Of a stretch of 64,000 bases of DNA, positions 1 through 11,527 are shown one piece after another. The DNA lies in assembly GCA_013368375.1 (NCBI GenBank), contig JAACJP010000002.1, positions 2,265,709 through 2,329,708 on the forward strand. Direction: 5' to 3'. The position numbers and the translations under genes were made by a program. The stretch comes from Tricholomella constricta (taxonomy: Eukaryota > Basidiomycota > Agaricomycetes > Agaricales > Lyophyllaceae). The first letter of the stretch is position 1, and each line of letters starts with the position of its first letter. Below the pieces are notes generated by a model. It did no database searches, had not been told where the DNA came from, and saw nothing but the letters and a program-made list of their open reading frames with translations.

Positions 1-1024
1 CCGGTGGGATGCGAAGGAAAGGCATGAGAAAATGCTGCTGCCCTGAGATGTTGTCAGCTTCGGTTCAGGTACGATGGCGCGATTTCTATTTCTTCCATGT
101 TACCGTCGTCCGTTTGTTGGAACAGTGTACCGATTTACTTTTTGTGGGGTTGCGGATATTGTACCTCCCAATTCAGCTTTCATGTCACTCCGGACTGATG
201 AGACCTGCAGATACCTTGGGAGATGGGTCGCGCGACGGTAGCATTCGACACTGTAATGTATGGCGTAAGTCATCACAACATAACCATGTCAGAATACACA
301 TTTCGTGCCGATAACACGAATCGTAAACTTGTAAAAGCACGCAGACATCTGGATTGGGTGTAATGAAATATGACAGGCCTCCTATACTTTACGGAATAAC
401 GGGAGCCTAGAATCGCGCCACCACACGTAAGCTCGATCTTATACAAAACAGGTAACGTTTTGCGATCAAGTTGAATTGACAAAGCTCGCCACGCGTTTTC
501 ATCGACCTCACTCCATCCTTATTCCTGGTCAGGCTTCGATTTCGAATCCATAACCTATCTTGCCACCTTCCTCTGCCTGGAAATAAGTAAACGGCCGTTG
601 TTCGGGCCCTAACACGCTTCACGGAGAATTCCGGACTGTTTTTTGGAGAGGCGATCAGCAAACACATTGGGCCATTTGAAAAAATGTCAGGACTTGTGAT
701 TATTGACTTGGCTTCTTTCATATAAACGATGAGTGGTTGGCGATTCTTTTCTTTATCTATCTAACATTTTCAACGCGAAAACGCACCCGCAGGATATCTT
801 TGCGCACGGAATGTACATTTCGGCCTTCACGGATGATGTTCTGTCCTGTTTCGATGGCATCAGTGAGCGGAAAGTATACGTACCAAAGAAGCCAAGTTTC
901 CGTATTTCTGTCATGCGAATGGTTCTCCTGACAAGTCAAGGAAAACCATATCACGCGACACTCATCATCAATACTATATTACGATGCTTTTGCTTCTCAC
1001 CATAATTTAGTGTGTTTCCCTCCC
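1..1024. other. intergenic, no gene recognised
   Basis: No reading frame here resembles a known protein. The longest open stretches are about 100 codons and lack codon bias, low-complexity signatures or plausible splice sites. The last few hundred bases presumably hold the promoter and 5' UTR of the gene starting at 1025, but I see no diagnostic element. Confidence 0.5.
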
Positions 1025-3304
1025 ATGCTCCCGACACTTACGACTTCACCTTTTGTTGGCACGAACCGTCGTCTGGAACGACCACCACTCAAAAGCATGG
1101 GACCGAGCGGCGTTAACCCACCAGAACGTCAGTCAATGCTCGTCAACAACCTGCATATGGCTCTGGCCAGTTTAAATCCAAACCACCCTAAAACCCAAAC
1201 GACGGCTTCGCTACGTTCGCCCACGCCCTCACCACTTTCGTTCATGACCGTTACAGCCTCACGCAATGCCTTTTATTCCTCTTCATCGGCGGCGTCATCA
1301 TCTAGCTCTTTACAATCCTATCAGTCTTCGAGATACGAGCTTCCCCCGTTGTACAGCACCTCTTACGAAGCAGACATGACTTCGAAAACACCGTCCTTTA
1401 TCGAAACACGAACGAAATCCCCCTCCCGCTTCATGCCCGACTCTGCCATCCATATTCGCGATGCGCCCTCCTACACACCTCGCTCGTCTTTTGACTCGGT
1501 CTCCAGCTCCACCACCACTCGCAGCTGGCTAGACATGAAGGAAAGTGAGCTCTCACCGACCCTTCACGTCAACGACAGTGATCTCCATTCAAATTCCTAC
1601 ACCCCATCCCCTATGATCGAAATCGCCGCACCCAGGCGACCCCCTCGTATCGATTCCCTCATGTCGTCCTCGAATACTATCGGTGGTTCCCCATCATCAG
1701 CCCCCCCCAGCTTCCCTTACCCAGATTTCGATTTCGAAATGCTATCGGCAAAGGAGGTAAGGCGGCGGCGGCACGCAAAGGTCATGGATACCCTGGGAGA
1801 GCGTATCCCGGCCGACTACGCGGATCGCGTCCCCAAGATCCCAAACGTCACCGCGTTCCCGGAGCCGCCGCCGTCCGCTGCGGAGGCTAGTGATCTTGCG
1901 CGAAGGCAGACGGCGACGCAGAAGCTGGCAAGGCGCGCGAGCCTTACGTTGTCCTCGGTGACGGCGAACCTCCTCCTGAATCGCCAGGTACGTCGGATAT
2001 CGCGGGACCTCCCGCCAATCCCCACCTCGCCCCTGGGCTATTCCCACTCGAGCACGAGCACGAGCACGGCCCCACCGTCGGAAATGTCGACCCCGACACA
2101 AAGGATATTCAGCTCGAACACCCTCGTGTTCGCCCCCGACCTCGACAGAACACCCACCGTGCGGCCTTACTCCGCGCTTCCCCCCGATGACCATGACGAT
2201 GACAGCGGCGGCGCCTGGGCTGCGGCGCTCAAGGAGGCAGAGCGCGCAAAAGCCAGGGCCAAGCTCACCCGCCGCGCGAGCCTCTCCAGCGCAACGTTCC
2301 TCCCCGCGGGTCCACCGCCTCAGAAGCCCCTTCCGCACATCCCACACCGCGCCGATAAACCCCTCCCCCTGCCCCTCCCCCTGTCGCTGCCCGTGCCCCT
2401 GCCCGTGCCGCACAAGTCCCTCCCGTGCATCCCGCCCCACCCACACCCACACCCACACCCGTACGCCCATGACCATACCCATGACCATGCCCAGGTCCAT
2501 ACGCTCCCCCGCCCCCGCCCTGAATCTACGAACCTCTCCCCGCTGGTCTTTGCGAAGCACGCGTCGCTCGTGCTCCCAGCGCTGCACGAGTTCGAGTTCA
2601 TGTTCAGAGACGAGAAGCAGGAGGAGGACGAGGACGACGGCGACGCTTCACGAGCGTCGGGAGAGGGCGAGTCAGATGACGGGGATGGGGACGATGACGA
2701 TGGCGGGAACGAGAACGTGAATGGGGACGGCGATGAGGATGAGGATGGGGATGGGGATGGGGATGGGGATGAAGATGGGACGCCTATGCAGCACATGCGC
2801 AGTTTGGTTCCGGATGTGGTGATGGATGTGCAGGTGGAGAGGGAGAGGACGCTGGGGATGGGGATGGGGATAGGGTCCCACTCGCACTCGTCGCATTCGT
2901 ACTCACATTATTCGCACTCGCAATCCCACTCGCAATCCCACTCGCAGCACTCGCATTCACACTCGCACTCGCACTCCACCTCGAACACTCTACACCCGCG
3001 CGCGGACACGCCGTTCCAGCATTATTGGTTGGAGATGGAGACGCAGTCTGGGTCGAGTGAGCCGGGGGTCGGGGCCATGAACATCAGCCGGGAGGAAACG
3101 GGAAGGGCGAACCTGAACGTGAACGTGAGGGGAAAGTTGATGAAGGGGAAGGGGAGGGAGAAGGAGAAGGCGAAAGCGAAAGCGAAGGAGAAGGAGAAGG
3201 GGCAGGCCCTGGTACAGCGGAAGGAGCGGCGGCAGGGGTGGAGTGGGGAGTGGAACGAGAGGGACATTCAGTCTGTCATCTCGAAGCTGCGGAATCTGAA
3301 GTGA
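1025..3304 (+). CDS. large low-complexity protein of unknown function (759 aa, single exon)
   Basis: This is one uninterrupted frame. The ATG at 1025 is chosen because the frame upstream of it holds only a GTG (1010). The first ~250 residues are rich in Ser, Thr and Pro. Then follow a moderately charged stretch, Pro-Leu repeats, a His-Pro/His-Asp run (about 2435-2500), a long Asp/Gly/Glu acidic block (2620-2790), a Ser-His repeat (2878-2990) and a Lys/Ala/Glu basic block (3150-3210). The last ~20 residues are of normal complexity and end in a short motif with W-S-G-E-W-N and a helix-like tail finishing L-R-N-L-K. I believe related C-termini occur in basidiomycete hypothetical proteins, but that is from memory. 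No enzymatic domain is visible. Localisation and function are unknown; the composition suggests a largely disordered regulatory or scaffold protein. Confidence 0.75.
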   Translation: MLPTLTTSPFVGTNRRLERPPLKSMGPSGVNPPERQSMLVNNLHMALASLNPNHPKTQTTASLRSPTPSPLSFMTVTASRNAFYSSSSAASSSSSLQSYQSSRYELPPLYSTSYEADMTSKTPSFIETRTKSPSRFMPDSAIHIRDAPSYTPRSSFDSVSSSTTTRSWLDMKESELSPTLHVNDSDLHSNSYTPSPMIEIAAPRRPPRIDSLMSSSNTIGGSPSSAPPSFPYPDFDFEMLSAKEVRRRRHAKVMDTLGERIPADYADRVPKIPNVTAFPEPPPSAAEASDLARRQTATQKLARRASLTLSSVTANLLLNRQVRRISRDLPPIPTSPLGYSHSSTSTSTAPPSEMSTPTQRIFSSNTLVFAPDLDRTPTVRPYSALPPDDHDDDSGGAWAAALKEAERAKARAKLTRRASLSSATFLPAGPPPQKPLPHIPHRADKPLPLPLPLSLPVPLPVPHKSLPCIPPHPHPHPHPYAHDHTHDHAQVHTLPRPRPESTNLSPLVFAKHASLVLPALHEFEFMFRDEKQEEDEDDGDASRASGEGESDDGDGDDDDGGNENVNGDGDEDEDGDGDGDGDEDGTPMQHMRSLVPDVVMDVQVERERTLGMGMGIGSHSHSSHSYSHYSHSQSHSQSHSQHSHSHSHSHSTSNTLHPRADTPFQHYWLEMETQSGSSEPGVGAMNISREETGRANLNVNVRGKLMKGKGREKEKAKAKAKEKEKGQALVQRKERRQGWSGEWNERDIQSVISKLRNLK

Positions 3305-3594
3305 AGGGGCGGTTGCGGCGGGGTGTGGGGCTATGCGCCGGGCGCTGCGGGGAGACGCATGCGATGCTTGGCGGGTTCCTGGTGTACGGCGGACGGCGGA
3401 CGGACCTTTTTTTACAGTGGCATTTGATATGGGACTTTTCAATTTGGACAATTCTTTCATTCACGTTTATATATCTAGATCATGGATAATCATGCGCATA
3501 GTTATTCGCTGTTCGTTTCACTATATATATATATCGCACTTGATGTGCTTTACTTTACATTTATCTCATGTATATTAATTCGTTGCATCAGCAT

Positions 3595-4700
3595 CCAATT
3601 GATTCGAGGGTCAGCGCCCTTTGCAAGGATATTTGTCCCAGCTCCCAAGGTAACAACATCGTCGGCGGGCTCTATCTCCCATCTGGCACCCGCCCATCTG
3701 GCATCTGGCACCCGCTTCATCAACAAAGAGTTTTTTGCTACGCGCAGCTCTTGAACCAAGGTGTAGACCAGTGTTACAGTTCCTGCATCGCTGAATCATT
3801 CCTGCGTGTTCCGACTCGCCGGGCCCGCGAGGGGGTTTTCCCTCACGACCTGCTCAAGGCGACCACTGTATGACCATCATCGCCATTGACTTCTTTCGCA
3901 TCACTGGTCTCAAGAAAGCCCTGAGCTGGACGTCGACTTACTTACCAGGCATTGGTCGCTTCGCATAAATTACACGTTCCTCCACTGCTTGCCTTGCTCC
4001 TTGCTTTGCATTGTGCCGTTTCCCACCGCACCGCACCGTCTGACCTTTGTGTACGCTCACTGACTGTTCTTTGGGATAATCCCGCCCTTTTTGTCTTCCG
4101 GTTGGATCAGCGGCTGCGTCGCGTCATTGTCTTGGCTTCAGCTTGCCGCATGACACTATACTCTGAAATGGTCCGTGAGGGACATGGTGGCTTTCCGAGT
4201 GAAATACAAGCACTCTTTCACAAGCTAAGCAATTAGGACACCCCCCCCAGAGACATCGAGAGGTCTGCTATGCCGTTTGGGGCGGCTCGCCTCAGATACC
4301 ACCTTCGCGCCTGTAGTGTTGGTGTTGGGTTCCTAACGAGGGCGACGATGTCCTTCCTCGGTTTGTTCACGAATGTGCTTGCTCGTCTGCGGCGGGACGT
4401 ATGCGGACAATCAACGGCCTCGCTAGCGGGAGTCCAAGCGCACTCGGAGCTGCTCCTTCTTTTTCTTGACCCGTATACCGCTCTCTTCGTTTGGCTTTGT
4501 CTCCTCCTGCGCTGCACCCTCTGCATCCTCATCCAAGTGATGACCGACGCACGCACGCCCCGAATTCCCCTCAATAGAATTGTCGAACGCGTAAAAGTCT
4601 CCCCGTAACGCGAGCCAGTGTCACCGGTCGCTATGACGTCTTTACTTTGACTCTTCGGCATGGGATGGGACTTACTGGGCGCGGGAGCTTGGGGAGTCAC
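3595..4700 (+). pseudogene. F-box-like relic, copy A (3' part and downstream flank)
   Basis: This stretch aligns by eye with 9470-10420 (copy B) and, in reverse complement, with 38698-39600 (copy C). The shared landmarks include a start reading gagggtcag, a sequence coding for a Gly-Leu-rich segment near 3660, a block around the phrase ctggtctcaagaaagccctga (3904-3924), the tgccgcatgacacta block (4144), and a final block near 4631-4690 that also appears at 11284-11335. No frame is open throughout. Only the C-terminal and downstream part of the family unit is present: the N-terminal F-box-like segment seen in copy B is missing. I infer a decayed gene copy or a repeat derived from one. Confidence 0.5.
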
Positions 4701-4911
4701 GCATGAGGACCTTGGATCCCGTCATCGTGGGGACTTAACCGGTCAGCATATGTTTTTATCCAGAAAAGCAGTAATTTTATCACCAGATGTCTAAAAAATA
4801 TGCGCACTATCTGCATGAGAGTCCGGGACTTCCAGTCCCGCATATCAAGTCCGGTGACCAGACCGCCCTCCATCCCCAACTGGGTCTTGGGTGATCCATG
4901 GTCTTCTGGTG

Positions 4912-6335
4912 TTACATGTTCGGCGGAGACGGTCCATTACTGCGATGATTAACTGGCTCCAGAGCCTTCGCTGCATCCTCGACATGTGCGTCTGGCGTGT
5001 TTTGGTCGATACTACAGATGCCGAACGTCTCAACCATGGAACGACGCTGATGCACAAGGACAACGACTAAGCATGGATACATCGCCTGAGGAGCTATGTC
5101 AGGCCATTTCAAGAAGCAGCAGAATACCTCAGAGATGTGTACCGTGAGCATGATGTAAACATTCAAAACCACCACCTCGATGTTCTGCCTTGTGGAGCCT
5201 ACCTCATGGTGGTCCACGAAAGTCATGAGCATGTTCACTAACTGTACAGGAAGCTGAATCAGCGAAGCATCATGATATCGAGAAACGCAAACCTGGATCA
5301 GGGAGTAGATTAGCCCTGATTCGATCAGGACACTCAGGACCTTGTGCACATGCGAAACTTTTCTACGACGGGCCGGGATATGAGCCAGTTTGTTGAACGC
5401 CCTGCGCTCAAGATAGCAGTTAGTACACTACATTGAACATGACCCAGTATACCTTGACTTGCCAAAGCTTATACATGACCAGCAGCGTAGTAACAGTATT
5501 GGCTGCGAAAGACAAAACCAAGGTTGCGGCCTGTATTCGGGTAGCAACGAACTCAAAATTGCTCGGCCTGGCCACTAAATTGACCCATTGGTGAAAATTG
5601 AAACATGCGGCCACCACCAGTACAAAATGCGCCACGCTGAGTCCTGTGCGCAAGTACTGGCATCAGAGTGAAGTTATTTTGCTGAGATATACACATTACC
5701 AATGGTTCCGAGTAACAAAGCGAGTGGAATGAGCATCATCCATCGTTGCCCAGAAAAAAGCACCCAAGCCCTCCAGATGACCACAATGTCACTGTTGATA
5801 GACTGCATCGCATTAATGGCACGTTGGCCATGACGGTACATGAGAGAAGCTTACAAGAATTACAGGAGCCAGTCCCTGGATTGTCAATGGAATCATCGAT
5901 CTTTTGTTCACTGCTGTAATCTTTGCGCTATCCAGTGCCGCCTCAGCAATGATTTCTTTCACCTGAATGACAGGGATGAAGAGCATGCAGCCCCAAAAAA
6001 GACAGAGGAGGAGAAAGTTCGTGAGAGTTGTGTACAACGTGACACGACTTGGTCCAGCCTGTACACCACGCCGCCTGCGAATGCCAATCAGAAGAATGAT
6101 GAGAGACTACGTCAGGGTACTTACAGAATTAACTGCATAGACAATGCGAACAGCGCAAGGTATATTCCTGCAATCAAACACAGCTCAGTTGTTGTCATAG
6201 CGGGACATGTGACAGAGAGACGGGCCAACATAGGCACTGCTGACCGTAGAGTAAAGTATGTGAAGTGAGAGAAATGAAGTTGTGCGAAAAGACACGCGCA
6301 ACACGTTGAATTAAAGAACGTTCCTCGGGGCTCAT
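4912..6335 (-). CDS. multi-pass (seven-TM-like) membrane protein, basidiomycete family of unknown function, 8 exons
   Basis: I assembled eight exons on the minus strand: 6245-6335, 6125-6167, 5855-6074, 5695-5802, 5453-5656, 5293-5406, 5143-5241 and 4912-5085. All introns are short (38-78 bp) and GT-AG, phases agree, and the total of 1053 nt encodes about 350 residues. An alternative splice pair for the third intron (5700/5643) gives 344 residues. The ATG at 6335 is used because the only upstream ATG in the transcript soon meets a stop. The product has several hydrophobic segments: LYGIYLALFALS, the segment around FLLLCLFWGCMLFIPVI, LIPLALLLGTIG, LSVAHFVLVVAACF, LVLSFAANTVTTLLVMYKLW, LIYSLIQLV and AMYPCLVVVLVH. 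It ends with a hydrophilic tail. This arrangement resembles uncharacterised Agaricomycete membrane proteins. A receptor role is conceivable but not shown. Confidence 0.85.
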
Positions 6336-8512
6336 GCTTGGAATCAGGGTGCCATCCCGGTCACCTTCCGTTGTCTATAAACCATGCACAAAAATAAGAT
6401 GATACTATGCGAGATTGTCGGGATGCAGCCCATCACATCTGATCATGATGCGATGAGGGCTAAAGAAATCCCGACATTAATATGGCTGTGGTGAACAATG
6501 ATGATGCTCACCTGAGGAAGCCGTGGAGAAGGAAATGAGATGAGAGAATGATCGTCGACATTCTGGCTTTTCGAGGGTTATAAATGTCATGCAATGAGCG
6601 GCTCGGGGCCCTGGCACACAAACCCCCCTCTCTGTTGCAGATTCAGAATTGAGATATACGTCGAACAAGAAGGATAAGCTTCTGAGGATGTTTTCCCGGC
6701 GTGTAATTTTGACGGACACAGTTCGGTTCGAGGCTGAACGTTGCATCAGCCTTCTCGACCTGGATAATGGCAATCGATCACATCAGCAAATTCGAGAGGC
6801 TGAAGATGTGGAAAATAGGGAACTTCATCAAGCAATACAACAGTAATTGGAGATCAGGAGACATTCCAAGTTACAAAGGCAGTGGAACATAACAGCTAGA
6901 TGACAGTCTGGTATCATCGCCGAAAATTCGTCGCCTGTTCCAGCTAAACTCAGCATAATTTTATTCCTTCAATAGAGCATAGCAACACATCTCCAACTAG
7001 TGAAAATAATTTAGAAAGGCAGTAGAGGATCAAGATGAACAGAATATGTGACGCGCACTGCGTTTGAACTGTTGCACCTAGCTGACACTCCAACAGCCGT
7101 CGCGCTTCGTTGCGCAAGAGGACGTCAAGCCACGGATCGCGCGGGCTAGAGAGAGGCCAAAAGGCGCACTGGATGTTCAATGATTCAACGATGTCTACAT
7201 TCGCGACGTCCGAGCTGTGCGGGCACACCAAGGGTATGTCGCGCGTCGTGAGTGAATATCGCGAGTTGAGTTCGTTCCCGCGAAGATTCTTATCGGGTGC
7301 ATGCTCCTCTGCACCCCACAAAACTTCCTACATCTGGTGGTAGCCAGCTAGAGCTCATGAATCATGATTGTGATGGATCGGACGTCCACCTGGATAGAAC
7401 CAAAGAAAGAAAAGGCCAGAAGCGCTGAAAATAGAACAGGCTGTGCGGGGCTGGGGGAGCGTGCACTCAAAAAGAACTGCACAAACACACAACGAAACAT
7501 CGGGAATGCAGGATCGATGCAGATGCTTTGGGCGTGTTTGCGGGGTGCGCTTCGCCTATCCAGCCTCGCGAACTCTACACAGCTGATGGAGGAGGAAGTG
7601 CATCTCGTGCGTGTGGGTGTTATACTTGGATCCCCGTTTCTCGGCACAGGTTGAGAATTCGTTGTGAATATCAGAAGGGCAATTGTGTCGTGATGGAGGT
7701 CGTGGCCTCAGCGCGCCTGCTTCTATGAGATCGGGGAGAAGATTTATAATTAGCGCCGCGCTTGCGAACACAGAATCGTCACAAACAGGGCTTACGGGGC
7801 TGCCTAGGATAGCCGTGCATGAAGTCCATCAGATAACGACAACGCTTCAGATCGAAAGTTCACGGTTGCATTGACCAGAGGGAGAGGAGCGGCGAGCTGG
7901 AACCTAACCCTCAGAACGATCTTTGGTTTTCAAGAAAACACTCATGAAAAATCACCTTAAAATATCTCGGTATCTGGCACGAAAATTTGAAGATATAATT
8001 ATAAGGGACCCGAAATGATCAGCGCGTCGGCGCTACTGGTGGAATTTGATGAAATGACGGGGGTCCTGCACTAAACGAAGGGGTTTAAATGGGATATGTA
8101 AGACAATTTTTGGGCTTACAAGCATCCCATATATCGTTCAAAAGACTAGTTGAATCCCGCAAATTGCTTTGCAGCAAGATAAAAGATAGGGATCCCGAGC
8201 CGCAGGCAACCTGGGTAAAGGTAGTATCAACCCTTTGAATGTTAAAAGAGAAAGCGCGACGTCGTTGATGCTTTGCTCGCTGGTGGAAACGACGTCAAGC
8301 CAAGTCAAAGCGTGCTTTATCGTTACTTGGAACAACGGCAAATCCCGCATTCATCTTTGCTGCAGACACACGAACTTCACCGAAAATTCTCTTGGAGCTA
8401 TGCATGGCTACGCTCCCAACTGAACTTCTGCCTCCATTTTACACATGTACACACGGACGAAGTTTTTCAGCAAGCACGAGAGCTGTCCCCGTCTTGAGCA
8501 GTTCCATGGGGA
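6336..8512. other. intergenic, no gene recognised
   Basis: I found no coding exon that I would defend in this 2.2-kb stretch. Short open frames at 6649-6846, 7110-7343 and 7364-7654 have no recognisable features. The first ~150 bases must contain the promoter of the divergent minus-strand membrane protein gene. The sequence from about 8230 leads into F-box-like copy B and could be remnants of the same gene. Confidence 0.4.
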
Positions 8513-10420
8513 CCATTCCGCTGCATCTGTACGAAGGATGAGATGACCTATACCACAGAATGGAAGAGCTATGGACTCTACAGCCCCACCTTGTTCTCTT
8601 ATCTTCTCGCAGCTGTGTGTCAGCAGTGGCGCGACATCATGGAATACGTTCCACTCTTCTGTACACGTTTCGTCGCGTTAGTCGATGCACGCCTTACCGA
8701 CCTATCCCGCTTGCAAAAACAGCTGCATTGGTCCAAAGACCAAACCTTGGGTGTGTTTGTGCAGAGGCGACCTGATGCATACGTGGATTATGATCCTAGG
8801 GAAGCCGCAGCATCAAACAATTTAATCCCTCATCACCAAGGATGCCATTCAATCCTTTTCGACGTTATCGACACCTCCCTCCCATCTATTTCACATGATT
8901 TGCCTGGTCCAGCTCATAATACTTGCATTCCTGACTATGAACGCCAGTGAAAATGATGGTAAGGCTTCTGCTGACTGGAACAGTATCCATGCCCCCCCAT
9001 TCATCGAAACCCCCTTTCAGCGCCCCCAACCTGACAAACATTCATATCGATGGCTGTGATTTTGTTTACGCCTGCTCTGACCTCCCATCGTGGCGGGGGA
9101 GTCTCTGCAATCCATCCTCGAAGAGACTGAATTCGCAATCACGCTATCGAAATCTCCCCAGGCTCCGCCGCTTGAGGACGCTCCGGCTGTCCTCACTCTC
9201 CCTCCACAACATCGACTTCAGCTGCCCGCACGTTCTATCCCTCGAAATTTTGCCGATCAATGCCCCTCGCTATCCGATCCGCAACCGGACGGCGTGCGTC
9301 CTTCATGGCCATGCTCCGCGAGGGCTTCAATACCACCCCGACGACGACAACTCCGTCCACATAGCGCTGCAATCTCGCCGACGCCCTCGCCCTTTCTCAG
9401 CCTCGCAGATATCAGCCTCAATGAAGACATGGAAAGCTTCCTCGATCACTGGGGCGGGTACGCAGCATCGAATCGATCTGAGGGTCAGTAGCCTGTGTAA
9501 GGGTATTTGTTCCACCTGTAAGGATGGAAATGTTGTCAGCGGGCTCTTGTGTCCCCTTCTGGAACCCGCTTCCAATTCCAATTCTGCCTTGGCGCCTCGG
9601 GCTTCAAGGGAGAATGGTGTACACTGCGGCGTTGAGTAAAGGCTTCATGGCCCTTCTGGAGCAGAACCGGCATTTCCAATTGGAGGGAGATCCGCACGTG
9701 CGTCGGCGAGGACGACGTTCTTGGCGAAGGTTGTGGGAGCGCAGTGAGATCTCGGTGACAGGAACCCCTGGCGGAATCAGCGCTTCCTCCCCCTCCCCTT
9801 GCCCCTCGTCCTCTGATTCCCTTCCATGGGCTTTAACGCGCCCACCGCGGCCGTGCAACTTCAACAAAGAGCCCTTTGGTATGTGCAGATCTTGAGTTAA
9901 GGTGTAGACCAGCCTTTCTGCGTCGCTGAATCGTTCCTACGTGCTTGTGCCCACAGGGTCTGGTCTTCCTCACGATCCACGTCACTGGTTTCAAGAAACC
10001 CGTAAAGTGTTACGACCCCCTTTACTTGCCAGGCATGTCGCTTCGCATAATGTCACAATCTCTGAATCCACCGCAGTGTTGACTTTTGTACGCTCTTTGT
10101 TATTTGGAAGAAGTGACACTGACACTATGGACTTTTCGACTCGAGACTCTTGTCTTCCTGTAAGATCAACAACGGCTGCGTCTGATCTGGGCCGCATCGT
10201 CCGGTTCTTGGTCCTATTCTTGTCTTCAGCCTGCCGCATGACACTACACCATTACACTGAAAGGTCCATGACGGACATGCTGGCTCGGCAGTGGCTAGTT
10301 TTTCAAGTGGCATATATATATATAAGCAAGCACTTTTTCAGAAGCTTAATAATTTGGACAGTCCGCACTTCCCCCGCCTCGGACCTCGAGAGGCCTGCCT
10401 ATTCTGTTGGGGCCTTACCT
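8513..10420 (+). pseudogene. F-box/LRR-like protein relic, copy B (most complete copy)
   Basis: An open frame at 8543-8950 begins M-T-Y-T-T-E-W-K and contains AVCQQWRDI, the pattern typical of the C-terminal half of an F-box followed by a Val/Phe-rich strand (VPLFCTRFVAL). It also has the phrase HDLPGPAH, shared with copy C. Downstream, leucine-rich stretches (9030-9300, for example LRRLRTLRLSSLSLHNIDF) appear in a different frame, so the gene is broken by frameshifts. The 3' part from 9470 aligns with copies A and C. In Agaricomycetes such proteins are usually ubiquitin-ligase substrate adaptors, often followed by LRR-like repeats. Here several frame changes make a functional product unlikely. 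Confidence 0.6.
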
Positions 10421-11527
10421 TCTTCTTCTTCTTTCCCTCATACCGCTCCTTCGTTTGGCGCGTGTCTCCTGCCTCGTCCTCCGTTTGTCGCTCCTCATCG
10501 ATCATCCACGGACCGACGCATGCATGAATTTTCTCAAGTGGAGTGTCGAACACGTAGGAAGAAGTTTCCCCCGAATGCGGACCAGTTCGCGTCGCAGAGA
10601 GCGAAAGCCAGCGCGGGAGGAAGGAAGGAACGCACGCGCGGCTGAGGTGAAGAGTTGTGCTTGTAGCCTCTTCCAATCCCGGTTCTGCACGCCTTCCGCT
10701 GTCCTTTGTCCGCTATCCGTTGGTGAGCAGTGGTATCGCAAGTCCCGTCGTCCCCCAATCCAGCCCCTTCGCACACACACACACGTACAAGTTCCGCCGT
10801 CGCCGATTCAAACCAGAGCAGGCGCCGTGCGCTGCGCCTATTCCCGCATCATCCCTTCCCTAGGGATGAACTTGGAGCCGCATGCGATGCGATGCCGCTG
10901 AGTTTGGACCGGGGGCTTTCCTTTGAACCGAATTGACTGTCTGTCTATTCTGGAGGTCTAGACGTGGTGCTGCCACAAGGCAAGACAAGGCTCGACGACT
11001 GCGGGTGTGCGCTGGCGCTCCGAGACAGCGGAGGACGGGAAGATGCCTAGGGGGTCATAGAACGATTGATGGTGGGGTTTGTGATGTGTTGTCATTGGAC
11101 GTGTGTGGTGGTGCGGGGAGGGAGCGCTCTGGATGCGCTGCCTGATTGCGCGCTATGGTGGTGTGATGAGGTAAGGTGGGGTGCGTGGTCGATTTAGAGG
11201 AGGATGGGCTGCGTACGTTGTGATGGCGAGGGTTGGATCCCTGAGACCCTGAGACCCTTGGGGCGGAGACGCAGGTGGTCACAATGACGTCTTTACTTCA
11301 ACTCTTCGTTCGTGTACCAGGCGCGGGAGCGTTGAGAGAGTGGACGGCACATTCGGGTCAACGAGATAAGAATAACTGAGATCCACAAACGTACGGAAAC
11401 CGAATAGAACGGAATTCCAATATTTGTAAGCAGAACTCGGGGTCCTGACATCGTCGTTGACGATGTGATATCAACGCCGTCGTCGTCGTGGTCGTCGTCG
11501 CCGCAGCTTCCTGCTGCAACCCCCCTC
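10421..11527. other. intergenic / promoter region of the ERT1-like gene
   Basis: No coding region was recognised. A stretch at 11284-11335 (tgacgtctttactt and the following ggcgcgggagc) is shared with 4631-4690, so the F-box-like repeat unit extends close to the ERT1-like start. The remaining sequence must hold the promoter and 5' UTR of that gene, but no TATA box or operator can be named. Confidence 0.4.

Noticed and set aside
1742..2587. 281-codon open frame on the minus strand
   Set aside because: It is antisense to the 1025-3304 gene. The composition follows from the repetitive codons of that gene, and it shows no features of its own.
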